A stretch of 64,000 nucleotides of DNA from Pseudomonas sp. (GTDB lineage Bacteria; Pseudomonadota; Gammaproteobacteria; Pseudomonadales; Pseudomonadaceae), in contig VMRT01000004.1 in NCBI GenBank assembly GCA_007713455.1, positions 1 to 64,000 of the forward strand, given 5' to 3'. Below, in pieces: positions 18,024-27,308 of the stretch. Below the pieces are notes generated by a model. That model did no database searches, was not told where the DNA came from, and worked only from the letters and a program-made list of their open reading frames with translations. The position numbers and the translations under genes are program-made. Within the stretch, counting starts at the first letter, position 1, and each line of letters starts with the position of its first letter.

Positions 18024-19060
18024 TCACTCGGGCTTCGGAGTGTTCGCGGTGCTGGCGGGAAGTACCGGATAGGCGACTTGCGGCTGCTCGCCGGTCACGC
18101 TGTGCAGGAACGCGGTAATCGCGCTGACTTCGTCCTTGTCCAGTTTACGGCCCAGTTGGCTGTCACCCATGATCGCAACGGCCTGTTCGAGCTCCCAGAC
18201 CTCACCACTGTGGAAGTACGGCGGGGTCAGCGCGACATTGCGCAGCGGCGCGGCACGGAAGACGTACTCGTCGCTGGCGGTATTGGTCACCGCGAAGCGT
18301 CCCTTGTCGCCGGTCGGCAGTACTTCGGCTCCGGGCTTCTTGATCACGCCGAAGGGGAAGTAACCCTGACCGCCAAGGTTGACGCCGTTGTGGCAGGAAG
18401 AGCAGCCGGCGTCCATGAACAGGGCGAGCCCCTGTTTCTGCTTGTCGTCCAGCGCCCCGTCCTCACCCTTGAGGAAGCGGTCGAACGGCGAGTTCGGCGT
18501 GGTCAGGCTGACTTCGAAGGCTTCCAGGGCGTAGGCCATGTTGTCGAAACTGACCGGCTCCTTGTCGTTGGGGAAGGCCTTCTTGAACTCGGCGGCGTAC
18601 TCCGGAATGCTCTGCAGCGTCGAGACGACACGCTCGGGCGTACTGTTCATTTCCACGCTTGCCTGGACCGGCCCCTTGGCCTGTTCCTGCAGATCCTTGG
18701 CGCGTCCGTCCCAGAACTGCGCGGCGTTGAATACGGCGTTCAGCACGGTGGGCGAGTTGCGCGGGCCCTTCTGCCAGCCGTGACCGATCGAGGTTGGCAC
18801 GTTGTCGCTGCCGCCGATGCTCAGGTTGTGGCAGGTGTTGCAGCTGATGACGTGACTGCTGGACAGGCGCGGGTCGAACCAGAGTTTGTGACCGAGCATT
18901 GCCTGATCTTCGCTGACCTTCTGACCTTCTGACCGCGGACCTCGGTGACCTTGTCCGGAATCGGTTTGAACATCGCGTTGGCGCGCTCACGCAGCTCATC
19001 AGCGTTCGCTGCGCTGGTCATTAGTAGGCTGCTAAGCAATAACGGAATAGAAGGGCGCAT
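18024..19060 (-). pseudogene. Di-heme cytochrome c peroxidase, frameshifted
   Basis: This family reduces hydrogen peroxide in the periplasm using two c-type hemes. The gene starts at ATG 19058-19060 after AAGGAGC with a Sec signal peptide (MRPSIPLLLSSLLMTSAANA). The frame shifts near 18915-18930. The remaining frame (to 18024) keeps both heme sites, CNTCH (18828-18842) and CSSCH (18390-18404). Removing one copy of an 8-bp tandem repeat restores a continuous protein reading GQKVSEDQAMLGHKLWFDP. As sequenced, the heme domains lack an export signal, so the product should be inactive, unless the shift is a sequencing error or reversible. Confidence 0.85.
18913..18934. repeat. 8-bp tandem duplication disrupting the peroxidase gene
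   Basis: CTGACCTT occurs twice in tandem (18913-18928) and is followed by CTGACC, giving about 2.75 copies. Loss of one unit changes the length by 8 bases and restores the reading frame, so this duplication is the most economical cause of the frameshift. Confidence 0.85.
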
Positions 19061-19326
19061 CACGGAAGCTCCTTTTGTGTTGGCTGGCTCTAGGAGGCGC
19101 CTTTTCGTCAAGCGACCGCTTGACCTGCATCAAGGCGGTCGGGCGTAGTGGGTGCGACGAAATGTTTCTGCTTGTGTCAATTCGCAGTCGGCTCGCGATT
19201 TCCATCCATGTGGCTCGGCTATGCAGCGGCTGGGTTAGCCGGGTATCAGCCTTGCGGCGCGACCGGCGCAGCGCCAGAATGACGGCATCAATCGTGGCCA
19301 ACGAGCCACCCCAGCAAGGATTCCCG

Positions 19327-21765
19327 ATGCCTGAAACTGTCGCTGCCGGCTTGCGCCTGGCACCCGATGCGCTGACCCGTCCCTTCGAGCCCAGCCAATT
19401 CAACTTCAACGACACCTCTGAACTGGAGCCGTTTCTCGGTGTGCTCGGCCAGGAGCGCGCGGTCGAGGCGCTGCAGTTCGGCGTGGCCATGCCGCGTCCG
19501 GGATACAACGTCTACGTCATGGGTGAGCCGGGCACCGGACGCTTCTCGTTCGTACGGCGCTACCTCAAGGCCGAAGGCAAGCGTCTGGATACGCCGTCGG
19601 ACTGGGTTTACGTGAACAACTTCGACGAGCCTCGCGAGCCGCGTGTGCTGGAGTTGCCTCACGGCGGCGCAACGGCGTTCATCGCCGATATCAATCAGTT
19701 GATCGACAACCTGCTGGCGACCTTTCCGGCGGTATTCGAGCATCCGAGTTTCCAGCAGAAGAAGAGCGCCATCGACCGCGGCTTCAATCAGCGCTACGAC
19801 AAGGCGCTGGATGTGATCGAGAAGCTCGCCCTGGAAAAGGAGATCGCTCTCTATCGCGACAGCACAAACATCGCCTTCACGCCCATGAAGGAAGGCAAGG
19901 CGTTGGACGAAACCGAGTTCGCCCAGCTGCCCGAAGCCGAGCGCGAGCGTTATCACGAAGACATTTCCGCGCTGGAGGTGCGTCTGAACGAGGAGCTCGC
20001 CAGCTTGCCGCAGTGGAAGCGCGAGTCGACCAACCAGCTGCGCCAGCTCAATGACGAGACCATCAGCCAGGCACTGCAGCCGCTGCTGGCACCGTTGTCG
20101 GAGAAGTATGCGGAGAACGCCGGTATCGAAGCGTACCTGCAGGCCGTGCAGGTCAATCTGCTGAAGACTGTGGTCGAGCAGCTGGTGGACGAAAACCGTC
20201 CGGAAGCGCAGAACCGTGTATTGCTGGAAGAGCAATACAGCCCGAGCCTGGTGGTCGGTCACCCGGTCGATGGTGGCGCGCCGGTGGTGTTCGAGCCGCA
20301 CCCGACCTATGACAATCTGTTCGGTCGCATCGAGTACAACACCGACCAGGGCGCGCTCTACACCAGCTATCGCCAGTTGCGTCCAGGTGCGCTGCACCGC
20401 GCCAACGGCGGCTTCCTGATGCTGGAGGCGGAGAAGCTGCTCAGCGAGCCCTTCGTCTGGGAAGCGCTCAAGCGCGCCCTGCAATCGCGCAAGCTGAAGA
20501 TGGAATCGCCACTCGCCGAACTCGGCCGCCTGGCCACCGTGACGCTGACGCCGCAGGTCATTCCGCTGCACGTGAAGGTCATCATCATCGGTTCGCGCCA
20601 GCTCTATTACACGCTGCAGGATCTGGATCCGGACTTCCAGGAGATGTTCCGCGTGCTGGTCGATTTCGACGAGGACATCCCGCTGGCCGAGGATAGCCTC
20701 GAGCAGTTCGCCCAACTGATGAAGACCCGTACCTCGGAAGAGGGCATGGCACCGCTTACTGCTGCGGCCGTCGCACGTCTGGCGACCTACAGTGCACGCC
20801 TGGCCGAGCATCAGGGGCGGCTGTCGGCGCGTATCGGCGATCTGTTCCAGCTGGTCAGCGAGGCTGATTTCATCCGCCAGCTGGCCAAGGATGAGGTTAC
20901 CGATGTCGGCCATATCGAGCGTGCACTGAAGGCCAAGGCCACGCGCACCGGTCGCGTCTCGGCGAGGATTCTCGAAGACATCCTGGCCGGAGTGATTCTG
21001 ATCGACAGCGAAGGTGCGGCGATCGGCAAGTGCAACGGGCTGACCGTACTGGAAGTCGGCGACTCGGCATTCGGCATGCCGGCGCGCATCTCTGCCACCG
21101 TCTATCCCGGTGGTTCAGGGATCGTCGACATCGAGCGCGAGGTCAATCTCGGTCAACCGATTCACTCCAAGGGCGTGATGATCCTCACCGGCTACCTCGG
21201 CAGCCGCTACGCCCAGGAGTTTCCGCTGGAAATCTCGGCAAGCATCGCGCTCGAGCAGTCCTACGGCTACGTCGACGGCGACAGTGCCTCGCTGGGCGAG
21301 TGCTGCGCGCTGATCTCGGCGCTCTCACGCACGCCGCTCAAGCAATGCTTCGCCATCACCGGCTCGATCAACCAGTTCGGCGAAGTGCAGGCGGTCGGCG
21401 GGGTCAACGAGAAGATCGAGGGCTTTTTCCGCCTGTGCGAGGCACGCGGGCTGACCGGCGAGCAGGGGGTGATCATTCCCTTCGCCAATGTCACCACGCT
21501 GATGCTCGACGAACGCGTGCTGGAGGCCGTACGCCAGCAGCAGTTCCACGTCTATGCTGTCAGGCAGGTGGACGAAGCGTTGTCGCTGCTGGTCGGTGAA
21601 GATGTGGGTGCAACCAACGAGCAGGGCCATTTCCCCAAGGGCAGCGTGAATGCCCGGGTGGTCGAGCGGTTGCGCGACATTGCCGAGATCGAGCTCGAGG
21701 AAGAAGGCAAGAGCGAGCCGGCACAATCGGAGCAAGGAACGTCCGAGTCCGAGGGGAGCAAGTAA
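19327..21765 (+). CDS. Lon-like ATP-dependent protease (LonB-type, AsrA-like)
   Basis: An 812-residue AAA+ protease with a C-terminal Lon domain. The catalytic dyad is S653 in GDSASLG and K696 in GGVNEKIEGFF. The Walker A-like loop is GEPGTGRF (66-73), with arginine where lysine is usual. A long helical insertion (about 120-300) follows. ATG 19327 has AAGGA upstream; the open frame extends to 19075 but that part is not protein-like. In P. aeruginosa the related PA0779 (AsrA) was reported to affect heat-shock gene induction under tobramycin, from memory. The tail is acidic and low-complexity. Confidence 0.88.
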   Translation: MPETVAAGLRLAPDALTRPFEPSQFNFNDTSELEPFLGVLGQERAVEALQFGVAMPRPGYNVYVMGEPGTGRFSFVRRYLKAEGKRLDTPSDWVYVNNFDEPREPRVLELPHGGATAFIADINQLIDNLLATFPAVFEHPSFQQKKSAIDRGFNQRYDKALDVIEKLALEKEIALYRDSTNIAFTPMKEGKALDETEFAQLPEAERERYHEDISALEVRLNEELASLPQWKRESTNQLRQLNDETISQALQPLLAPLSEKYAENAGIEAYLQAVQVNLLKTVVEQLVDENRPEAQNRVLLEEQYSPSLVVGHPVDGGAPVVFEPHPTYDNLFGRIEYNTDQGALYTSYRQLRPGALHRANGGFLMLEAEKLLSEPFVWEALKRALQSRKLKMESPLAELGRLATVTLTPQVIPLHVKVIIIGSRQLYYTLQDLDPDFQEMFRVLVDFDEDIPLAEDSLEQFAQLMKTRTSEEGMAPLTAAAVARLATYSARLAEHQGRLSARIGDLFQLVSEADFIRQLAKDEVTDVGHIERALKAKATRTGRVSARILEDILAGVILIDSEGAAIGKCNGLTVLEVGDSAFGMPARISATVYPGGSGIVDIEREVNLGQPIHSKGVMILTGYLGSRYAQEFPLEISASIALEQSYGYVDGDSASLGECCALISALSRTPLKQCFAITGSINQFGEVQAVGGVNEKIEGFFRLCEARGLTGEQGVIIPFANVTTLMLDERVLEAVRQQQFHVYAVRQVDEALSLLVGEDVGATNEQGHFPKGSVNARVVERLRDIAEIELEEEGKSEPAQSEQGTSESEGSK

Positions 21766-21940
21766 CGCTCGCCATTGTGCGGTTTTTGAACGGAACGATA
21801 GCGCGCGCGGCGGGTCTGCAGTGGAGGAGGGCATCCACCCTCCATCCACAGGATTATCCACAGCTTCAGGGGATAAACAGGCTCTCGCGCTACATCCGCA
21901 CAGGATGTTCCCGCGTCGGCCCGACGCGAGGACTGCCGTC

Positions 21941-22276
21941 ATGCCACACAATCTTTGTCTGAACCGCCAGTGCCTGGGCCTGGTTACCCGAATCGAATGC
22001 GTCATACGCCCGCTTGCCGGCGGCAATGGGCTGTGGACATTGCTCTGTGCGGCTGGACTGGCAGACGGGCAGCCCACGGCAATCAAGGTCCAGGGCCCAT
22101 TCCACGGGCCTGCGATGGCCGAATCGGTGCTGGCGGCGATTGCCGACAACCTGATGGGGCAGGGCTACTGCGAATCCGATGACCCGTCCATCTGGCAGTT
22201 GCACATGCAGGCTGAGCTGCGTCGAGTGAACGCCAACCAGGCGCGCTTTCTCGGTGGCTGGGAGTCGCGCCCCTAA
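21941..22276 (+). CDS. Conserved hypothetical protein
   Basis: A 111-residue soluble protein of unknown function with an N-terminal MPHNLCLNRQCLGLVTRIEC segment containing three cysteines and a C-terminal WQLHMQAELRRVNAN helix. GAGGA precedes the ATG. It follows the Lon-like gene by 175 bases in the same direction. I do not recognise a domain. Codon use looks like that of its neighbours. Confidence 0.6.
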   Translation: MPHNLCLNRQCLGLVTRIECVIRPLAGGNGLWTLLCAAGLADGQPTAIKVQGPFHGPAMAESVLAAIADNLMGQGYCESDDPSIWQLHMQAELRRVNANQARFLGGWESRP

Positions 22277-22381
22277 GCGTGCCTCATTGCAAACCGTTCG
22301 CGTTTCTGGCTGGCTGCAGCGGCACCTCACCGGAGCCGATGAATTTCTTATCCACATGCGCCGAACGCACCTTGGCCTGCC

Positions 22382-22409
22382 TTGGTGCGCTCGGCGCGGC
22401 TGCGTATAC
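22382..22409 (+). promoter_or_regulatory. Predicted sigma-70 promoter for the YqhA-like gene
   Basis: TTGGTG (22382-22387) and TATACT (22404-22409) are separated by 16 bases and lie about 34 bases before the next start codon. Confidence 0.55.
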
Positions 22410-22442
22410 TCGCGCCTTCCTCATTTTCTGCTGTGAGACCTC

Positions 22443-22931
22443 ATGGAGCGCATCCTCGAAAATGCCATGTACGCCGCCCGGTGGCTGCTGGCGCCCATCT
22501 ATTTCGGTCTGGCGTTCGCGCTGCTGGCGCTGGCGATCAAGTTCTTTCAGGAAATCTTCCATATCCTCCCGGCGATTCTCGCGCTCAGTGAGGCCGAGCT
22601 GATTCTCAAGCTCCTGTCGCTGATCGACATGGCGCTGGTTGGCGGGCTGCTGGTGATGGTGATGATCTCCGGCTACGAGAACTTCGTTTCTCAGCTCGAT
22701 ATCGAGGAAGGCAAGGAAAAGCTCGACTGGCTCGGCAAGATGGATTCCGGATCGCTGAAGATGAAGGTCGCTGCCTCCATCGTCGCAATCTCGTCGATTC
22801 ACCTGCTACGCATGTTCATGGATGCCCAGCAGCTCGATAGCGAAAAGCTGATGTGGTACGTGATCATCCACTTGACCTTTGTGGTCTCGGCGTTCGCCAT
22901 GGGCTATCTCGACAAGCTCACCAAGCACTGA
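22443..22931 (+). CDS. yqhA: YqhA family (UPF0114, TIGR00645) membrane protein
   Basis: A 162-residue inner-membrane protein that matches the UPF0114/YqhA family throughout: [20 protein letters not shown] start, a conserved loop [14 protein letters not shown], and the HLLRMFMDA block. Four hydrophobic segments are visible (about 13-32, 55-77, 107-126 and 136-155). Its function is unknown; E. coli yqhA has no settled role. It stands alone with its own predicted promoter. Confidence 0.9.
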   Translation: MERILENAMYAARWLLAPIYFGLAFALLALAIKFFQEIFHILPAILALSEAELILKLLSLIDMALVGGLLVMVMISGYENFVSQLDIEEGKEKLDWLGKMDSGSLKMKVAASIVAISSIHLLRMFMDAQQLDSEKLMWYVIIHLTFVVSAFAMGYLDKLTKH

Positions 22932-22964
22932 TCGTCCCTCCGCAGGTGCTAAACCTGAAAAGCT

Positions 22965-23000
22965 GTACAGAATTGGTTTTTTGTTAAATATTCTGTACTA
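22965..23000 (+). promoter_or_regulatory. Promoter with inverted-repeat operator before the DUF6482 gene
   Basis: GTACAGAAT (22965-22973) and ATTCTGTAC (22990-22998) are perfect inverted repeats 16 bases apart. A possible promoter, TTGGTT (22973-22978) and TGTACT (22995-23000), is flanked by these arms, so a protein bound there would block RNA polymerase. The regulator is not identified. Confidence 0.5.
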
Positions 23001-23021
23001 CTTTTCAAATGGGCAAGCGCC

Positions 23022-23327
23022 ATGAACCTTCAGAATCTCGCCACTCATGCCCACGCTGGGCGTATCGACGCTCTCGAGCTGATTTCGCTCGAGGGCGGCA
23101 TCTATCTTCTCGACATCTACCTGCAGGGTCAGCGCCATAGTTTGATCGACGCGCGCGGCGATGTGTGGCATCTGCGGTCCGTCGAGCACGCTCGTGATCT
23201 GTTACGCGAGCTACCGGAGCTGCCCTTTCATCTGGTGCAGCAATCACCGTACGACGAGATGTGCGGTCTTGCCGAGGGCGTTCGCGAGCCGTTGCGCGTG
23301 CCGGTCGGCATGCGGTCCCAGTGGTGA
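23022..23327 (+). CDS. DUF6482 family protein
   Basis: A 101-residue soluble protein. The pattern LELISLEGGIYLLDIYLQGQ followed by a short beta-rich region and HLVQQSPYDEMCGL at the C-terminus matches small Pseudomonas proteins called DUF6482. No catalytic motif is visible and no role is known. An inverted-repeat operator candidate lies just upstream, so it may be under specific control. Confidence 0.7.
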   Translation: MNLQNLATHAHAGRIDALELISLEGGIYLLDIYLQGQRHSLIDARGDVWHLRSVEHARDLLRELPELPFHLVQQSPYDEMCGLAEGVREPLRVPVGMRSQW

Positions 23328-23385
23328 CGGCCGGCGGCAGGCGCGTCGGTAGCGCCCTGTTCGGTAAGCATCAAGAGAACTGGTC

Positions 23386-24921
23386 GTGAGCGTCGCCGCA
23401 CTGCGCCTGGTGCTCGGCGACCAGTTGAGCTTCGAGCTCTCCGCCCTGGATGGGCTCGATCCGACGCGTGACCGGGTGCTGCTCGCTGAGGTCGCTGAAG
23501 AAGCCGGACACGTCCCGCATCACCCGCAGAAGATCATCTTTCTGTTCAGCGCCATGCGGCACTTCGCTGAGGCGTTGCGCAAACGCGGAATCACCGTGGA
23601 TTACGTGACACTCGACGATCCTGCCAACAGCGGTTCGCTGGCCGGGGAGCTGGCGCGCTTCGCCGCATGGTATCGACCTGACGAAATCCATGTCACCGAG
23701 GCCGGTGACTGGCGGGTCGAACAGGCGCTCAAGAGCAGTGGGCTTTCGATCACCTGGCATGCCGACCGCCGCTTCCTCTGCTCGCGGACCGGGTTCGCCG
23801 GTTGGGCCAGTGGCAAGCGACAGCTGCGCATGGAGTTCTTCTATCGCGAGATGCGTCGCCAAACGGGCCTTCTGCTGAATCCGGATGGCACACCGGAGGG
23901 CGGTGTATGGAATCTCGATACGGACAACCGCAAGCCGCTGCCACGCGGATTGCACGGCCCGATCACCTTGCGCTTCGCCGCTGACGAAACCACGCGCGCA
24001 GTGCAGGCGTTGGTGAGCGCGCATTTCGCGCATCACTACGGCTGTCTGGACGGCTTCGATTACCCCGTCACCCACGCCGAGGCCGAACAGCTCTGGCTGC
24101 ATTTTCTCGATTTCGGCTTGGCCGCTTTCGGTGACTACCAGGACGCCATGGCCAGCGGCGAACCGTTCCTGTTCCATGCGCGCGTCGGCGCCGCGCTCAA
24201 CGTCGGCCTGCTTGACCTGCGCCGCCTGTGTGATGACGTGGATGCGGCCTACCGGCAGGGGCGTGTCGGGCTGAACGCTGCCGAAGGCTTCATTCGCCAG
24301 TTGATTGGCTGGCGTGAGTATGTGCGCGGTATCTATTGGTTGCAGATGCCTGACTATGCGCAACGCAATGCCCTCGGCAATTCCAGGCCGCTGCCGGAGT
24401 TCTACTGGACCGGGCAGACGCGCATGAACTGCATGCGCCAGGTGATCGGGCAGACGCTAGAGCATGCTTACGCTCACCATATCCAGCGGCTGATGGTGAC
24501 CGGTAATTTCGCGCTGCTCGCCGGCATTGCGCCGCCCGCGCTGTGCGATTGGTACCTGGCGGTCTATATGGATGCGTTCGACTGGGTGGAACTGCCCAAC
24601 GTGCTGGGCATGGTGCTGCACGCCGACGGCGGCTACCTGGGCTCCAAGCCCTACTGTGCCAGTGGCCAGTACATCAAACGCATGTCCAACTATTGTCAGG
24701 ATTGCTCTTACAAGGTGCGCGAGAGCACGACAGACGATGCCTGCCCGTTCAACGCGTTGTACTGGCACTTTCTCATGCGCCACCGCGAGCAGTTGCAGGG
24801 TAATCCGCGGATGAGCATGGTCTATCGCAACCTCGCGCGCATGGAAGGCAGCAAGCAGCAGGCGCTGTGGGAGCGTGGCGAGTCGCTGCTGGCGCGGCTG
24901 GATGCCGAGGACGCGCTGTGA
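23386..24921 (+). CDS. Cryptochrome/photolyase family protein (FeS-BCP type)
   Basis: A 511-residue member of the iron-sulfur bacterial cryptochrome/photolyase group (PhrB-like), flavoproteins that use light to repair DNA, often (6-4) photoproducts. The N-terminal LVLGDQLS motif is characteristic, and the FAD-binding half includes FIRQLIGWREYVRGIYW and LMVTGNFALLAGIAP. Candidate cluster cysteines are in NCMRQVIGQ and in YCASGQYIKRMSNYCQDCSYK. The start is GTG at 23386 with AAGAG upstream. It overlaps the DUF2256 gene by GTGA. Confidence 0.9.
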   Translation: MSVAALRLVLGDQLSFELSALDGLDPTRDRVLLAEVAEEAGHVPHHPQKIIFLFSAMRHFAEALRKRGITVDYVTLDDPANSGSLAGELARFAAWYRPDEIHVTEAGDWRVEQALKSSGLSITWHADRRFLCSRTGFAGWASGKRQLRMEFFYREMRRQTGLLLNPDGTPEGGVWNLDTDNRKPLPRGLHGPITLRFAADETTRAVQALVSAHFAHHYGCLDGFDYPVTHAEAEQLWLHFLDFGLAAFGDYQDAMASGEPFLFHARVGAALNVGLLDLRRLCDDVDAAYRQGRVGLNAAEGFIRQLIGWREYVRGIYWLQMPDYAQRNALGNSRPLPEFYWTGQTRMNCMRQVIGQTLEHAYAHHIQRLMVTGNFALLAGIAPPALCDWYLAVYMDAFDWVELPNVLGMVLHADGGYLGSKPYCASGQYIKRMSNYCQDCSYKVRESTTDDACPFNALYWHFLMRHREQLQGNPRMSMVYRNLARMEGSKQQALWERGESLLARLDAEDAL

Positions 24922-25058
24922 GAAAGAAAGCGGACCTGCCATTCAAGTGCTGTGCCGCCTGCAACCTGCCGTTTGCCTGGCGAAAGAAGTGGTCGCGCTG
25001 CTGGGATGAGGTGCGTTATTGCTCCGAACGCTGTCGGCGCAATCGGCAGGGCAGGTAA
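24918..25058 (+). CDS. DUF2256 small cysteine-rich protein
   Basis: A 46-residue protein starting at GTG 24918, whose start overlaps the photolyase stop (GTGA). It is basic and has CCAAC, a WxRKKWSRCWDEV core and YCSERCR, typical of DUF2256 and likely zinc-binding. Such proteins are often encoded beside or fused to photolyases of this type, which supports a shared role; the actual function is unknown. Confidence 0.85.
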   Translation: MRKKADLPFKCCAACNLPFAWRKKWSRCWDEVRYCSERCRRNRQGR

Positions 25059-25154
25059 TGGAGGCACTGCCGGCGGCAATGCGGCGTGGGTGGCTGCGTC
25101 CGCTCGCTTCAGCTGTGCTAGGCTGGCCGACCTTTTTTCCTCTCGGAGCCCGGC

Positions 25155-25772
25155 ATGACCGACCTCAATCTATCCACTGACGAAACCCGTGTGAGCTACG
25201 GCATCGGCCGCCAGCTGGGCGACCAGCTGCGTGACAATCCCCCGCCGGGCGTCAGTCTCGATGCGGTGATCGCCGGTATTCGTGATGCGTTTTCCGGTGT
25301 TGCCAGCCAGGTCAGCCCGGAAGCGCTGAACGCCAGCTTCGCGGTCATCCGTGAGCGCATGCAGGCTGAAGCGCAGCAGAAAGCCGAAGCTGCCGCAGCA
25401 GAAGGTCGCGCCTTCCTTGTCGAGAATGCCAAGCGCGAAGGCGTTGTGGTGCTGGAGTCGGGTCTGCAATACGAAGTGCTGACGACCGGTGAGGGCGCCA
25501 AACCGTCCCGCGAGGACAGTGTGCGCACGCATTACCACGGCACGCTGATCGACGGCAGTGTGTTCGACAGCTCCTACCAGCGTGGCCAGCCTGCCGAGTT
25601 CCCGGTAGGCGGCGTGATCGCCGGCTGGACCGAAGCACTGCAGTTGATGAATGCGGGCAGCAAGTGGCGCCTGTATGTGCCGAGCGAGCTGGCCTATGGT
25701 GCTCAGGGCGTTGGCAGTATCCCGCCGCACAGCACGCTGGTATTCGACGTCGAACTGCTGGACGTGCTCTGA
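25155..25772 (+). CDS. fklB: FKBP-type peptidyl-prolyl isomerase FklB
   Basis: A 205-residue protein with an N-terminal helical dimerisation region (about 1-90) and a C-terminal FKBP domain (about 100-205) containing YHGTLIDGSVFDSS, GVIAGWTEAL and YGAQGVGSIPPHSTLVFDVELLDV. It catalyses proline isomerisation during folding. No signal peptide is visible, so it resembles FklB (FKBP22) more than periplasmic FkpA. SD-like GGAG lies upstream of the ATG. Confidence 0.9.
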   Translation: MTDLNLSTDETRVSYGIGRQLGDQLRDNPPPGVSLDAVIAGIRDAFSGVASQVSPEALNASFAVIRERMQAEAQQKAEAAAAEGRAFLVENAKREGVVVLESGLQYEVLTTGEGAKPSREDSVRTHYHGTLIDGSVFDSSYQRGQPAEFPVGGVIAGWTEALQLMNAGSKWRLYVPSELAYGAQGVGSIPPHSTLVFDVELLDVL

Positions 25773-25889
25773 GTCCGGCTGCTGGGGCGTAGCGTCTGTG
25801 GTCGGTGATTAATCGGTTACCGACAAGCTGCTGGTGAGCCCTGACCGCCTTGCCCGTGTGCGGCTCTCGATCTCGGTATTGCGTACTGG

Positions 25890-26117
25890 TCAGGGCCGTA
25901 GCGCGCGGGCATGGCTGAAGAGGAACAGGTTTCGAACCTGTTCCTTGAGCACGCAGGGTTCACTCGTGCTCAACTCCTGCACATCGAGATCACCTTGTTC
26001 TCGCAACTCTTCCAGCGCATCCCCTTCGAGTGAAACGCATACGGCGCCGGTATTCCGGTCGAGTATGCGCAGGTAGGGTTGCGGGCGATCCAGCCAGGCA
26101 TCTATCAGATAAGTCAT
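25890..26117 (-). CDS. Small conserved protein, probably iron-regulated (PA4570-like)
   Basis: A 75-residue soluble protein beginning MTYLIDAWLDRPQPYLRILD with an acidic middle (LEGDALEELREQGDLDVQEL). It sits between fklB and ispB as PA4570 does in P. aeruginosa, recalled from memory. TGGAGGTGA is a strong ribosome-binding site. A Fur-box-like sequence lies 27-41 bases upstream of the start, so repression by iron is expected. The function is unknown. Confidence 0.75.
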   Translation of the reverse strand: MTYLIDAWLDRPQPYLRILDRNTGAVCVSLEGDALEELREQGDLDVQELSTSEPCVLKEQVRNLFLFSHARALRP

Positions 26118-26143
26118 GCGTCACCTCCAATTCATTCTCGTAA

Positions 26144-26158
26144 TGAGAATAATTGTTA
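26144..26158 (-). promoter_or_regulatory. Fur-box-like operator
   Basis: TGAGAAT-A-ATTGTTA fits the 7-1-7 Fur inverted-repeat pattern (TGATAAT-N-ATTATCA) with one mismatch in the left arm and two in the right. An adjoining inverted repeat ATTCTC/GAGAAT (26134-26150) could extend it. It lies just before the 75-residue gene, at the expected promoter position. Confidence 0.65.
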
Positions 26159-26266
26159 TTTGCAAATATGCAAGCGCAAATATTCCCCTTGATGAGGGTG
26201 GAGGTGAGGGATCAACGGTCGGGGTGAAGGCTGCGCTCGAAGCGCAGCGTCGACATTGCTGGGGTG

Positions 26267-27235
26267 TCAGTGGGTGCGCGCCACGGCGAAGCGGCAGAGC
26301 TCGACCAGGGCATCACGATACTGATTCGCGGGAATCACTTCGAGGCAGGCAACGGCGCGTTCGGCATAGTCGCGGGCAAGCTTGGCGGTGTAGTCCAGCG
26401 CACCTGATGCCTCGACAGCGGCGCGGATGCTTTCCAGGTCTTCGAGGCCGCCTTTCTGGATGGCTTTGCGCACCAGAGCGGCCTGTTCGGCGGTACCTTC
26501 GCGCATGGTGTAGATCAGCGGAAGGGTAGGCTTGCCTTCGGCGAGGTCGTCACCGACGTTCTTGCCGAGGGTTTCCGCGTCGCCCTGGTAATCGAGCAGA
26601 TCGTCGACCAGCTGGAAGGCGATGCCGAGGTGATCGCCGAAGGTGCGCAGCGCTTCACGCTGTTCCTCGCTGGCGCCGGCCAGGGTGGCGGCGCTGTGGG
26701 TCGAGGCTTCGAAGAGCATCGCGGTCTTGCCGCGGATGACCTCCATGTAGATTTCTTCGGTGGTGCTGGCGTCGCGGACCTTCGACAGCTGCAGTACTTC
26801 GCCTTCGGCAATGACGCGCGTTGCCTGGGAGATGATGCGCATCACCGGCATGGAATCCAGTTCCACCATCATTTCGAACGAACGTGCATATAGAAAGTCG
26901 CCAACCAGTACGCTTGGCGCATTGCCCCACAGGGCGTTGGCGGTGGAGCGGCCGCGGCGCATGCCGGACATGTCGACCACATCGTCATGTAGCAGCGTGG
27001 AGGTGTGCAGGAACTCGATGATGGCGGCCAGCAAGCGTAATTGATCGCCCTGATGCCCGAGTGCACTGCCGCTGAGCAGTACCAGCAGAGGGCGCAGGCG
27101 CTTGCCGCCGGCCGAGGTGATGTAGTCCCCGATCTTTTCCACCAGAGGAACGCGCGAAGTCAGTTGCTTGCGGATGATGCCGTCGACAGCGGCAAAATCG
27201 TCCGCCACAACTTGATAGAAAGGCTGGGGTTGCAT
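26267..27235 (-). CDS. ispB: Octaprenyl (polyprenyl) diphosphate synthase
   Basis: This trans-prenyltransferase builds the isoprenoid side chain of ubiquinone. The 322-residue protein has both aspartate-rich motifs, DDVVD (84-88) and DDLLD (211-215), plus GGKRLRP (43-49) for diphosphate binding. It diverges from rplU-rpmA, the common gammaproteobacterial arrangement. The product chain length cannot be read directly (C8 or C9). Confidence 0.95.
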   Translation of the reverse strand: MQPQPFYQVVADDFAAVDGIIRKQLTSRVPLVEKIGDYITSAGGKRLRPLLVLLSGSALGHQGDQLRLLAAIIEFLHTSTLLHDDVVDMSGMRRGRSTANALWGNAPSVLVGDFLYARSFEMMVELDSMPVMRIISQATRVIAEGEVLQLSKVRDASTTEEIYMEVIRGKTAMLFEASTHSAATLAGASEEQREALRTFGDHLGIAFQLVDDLLDYQGDAETLGKNVGDDLAEGKPTLPLIYTMREGTAEQAALVRKAIQKGGLEDLESIRAAVEASGALDYTAKLARDYAERAVACLEVIPANQYRDALVELCRFAVARTH

Positions 27236-27308
27236 CGGGGACTCCTCGCAGATTGCGCGGCATGCTAGGGGGCGGGTCTGGCACTGTCAAGGCAACTCCA
27301 GTTGGCTA

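Noticed and set aside
19288-20913. A 541-codon antisense frame over the Lon-like gene
   Set aside because: It mirrors a well-supported gene and shows no domain or ribosome-binding site.
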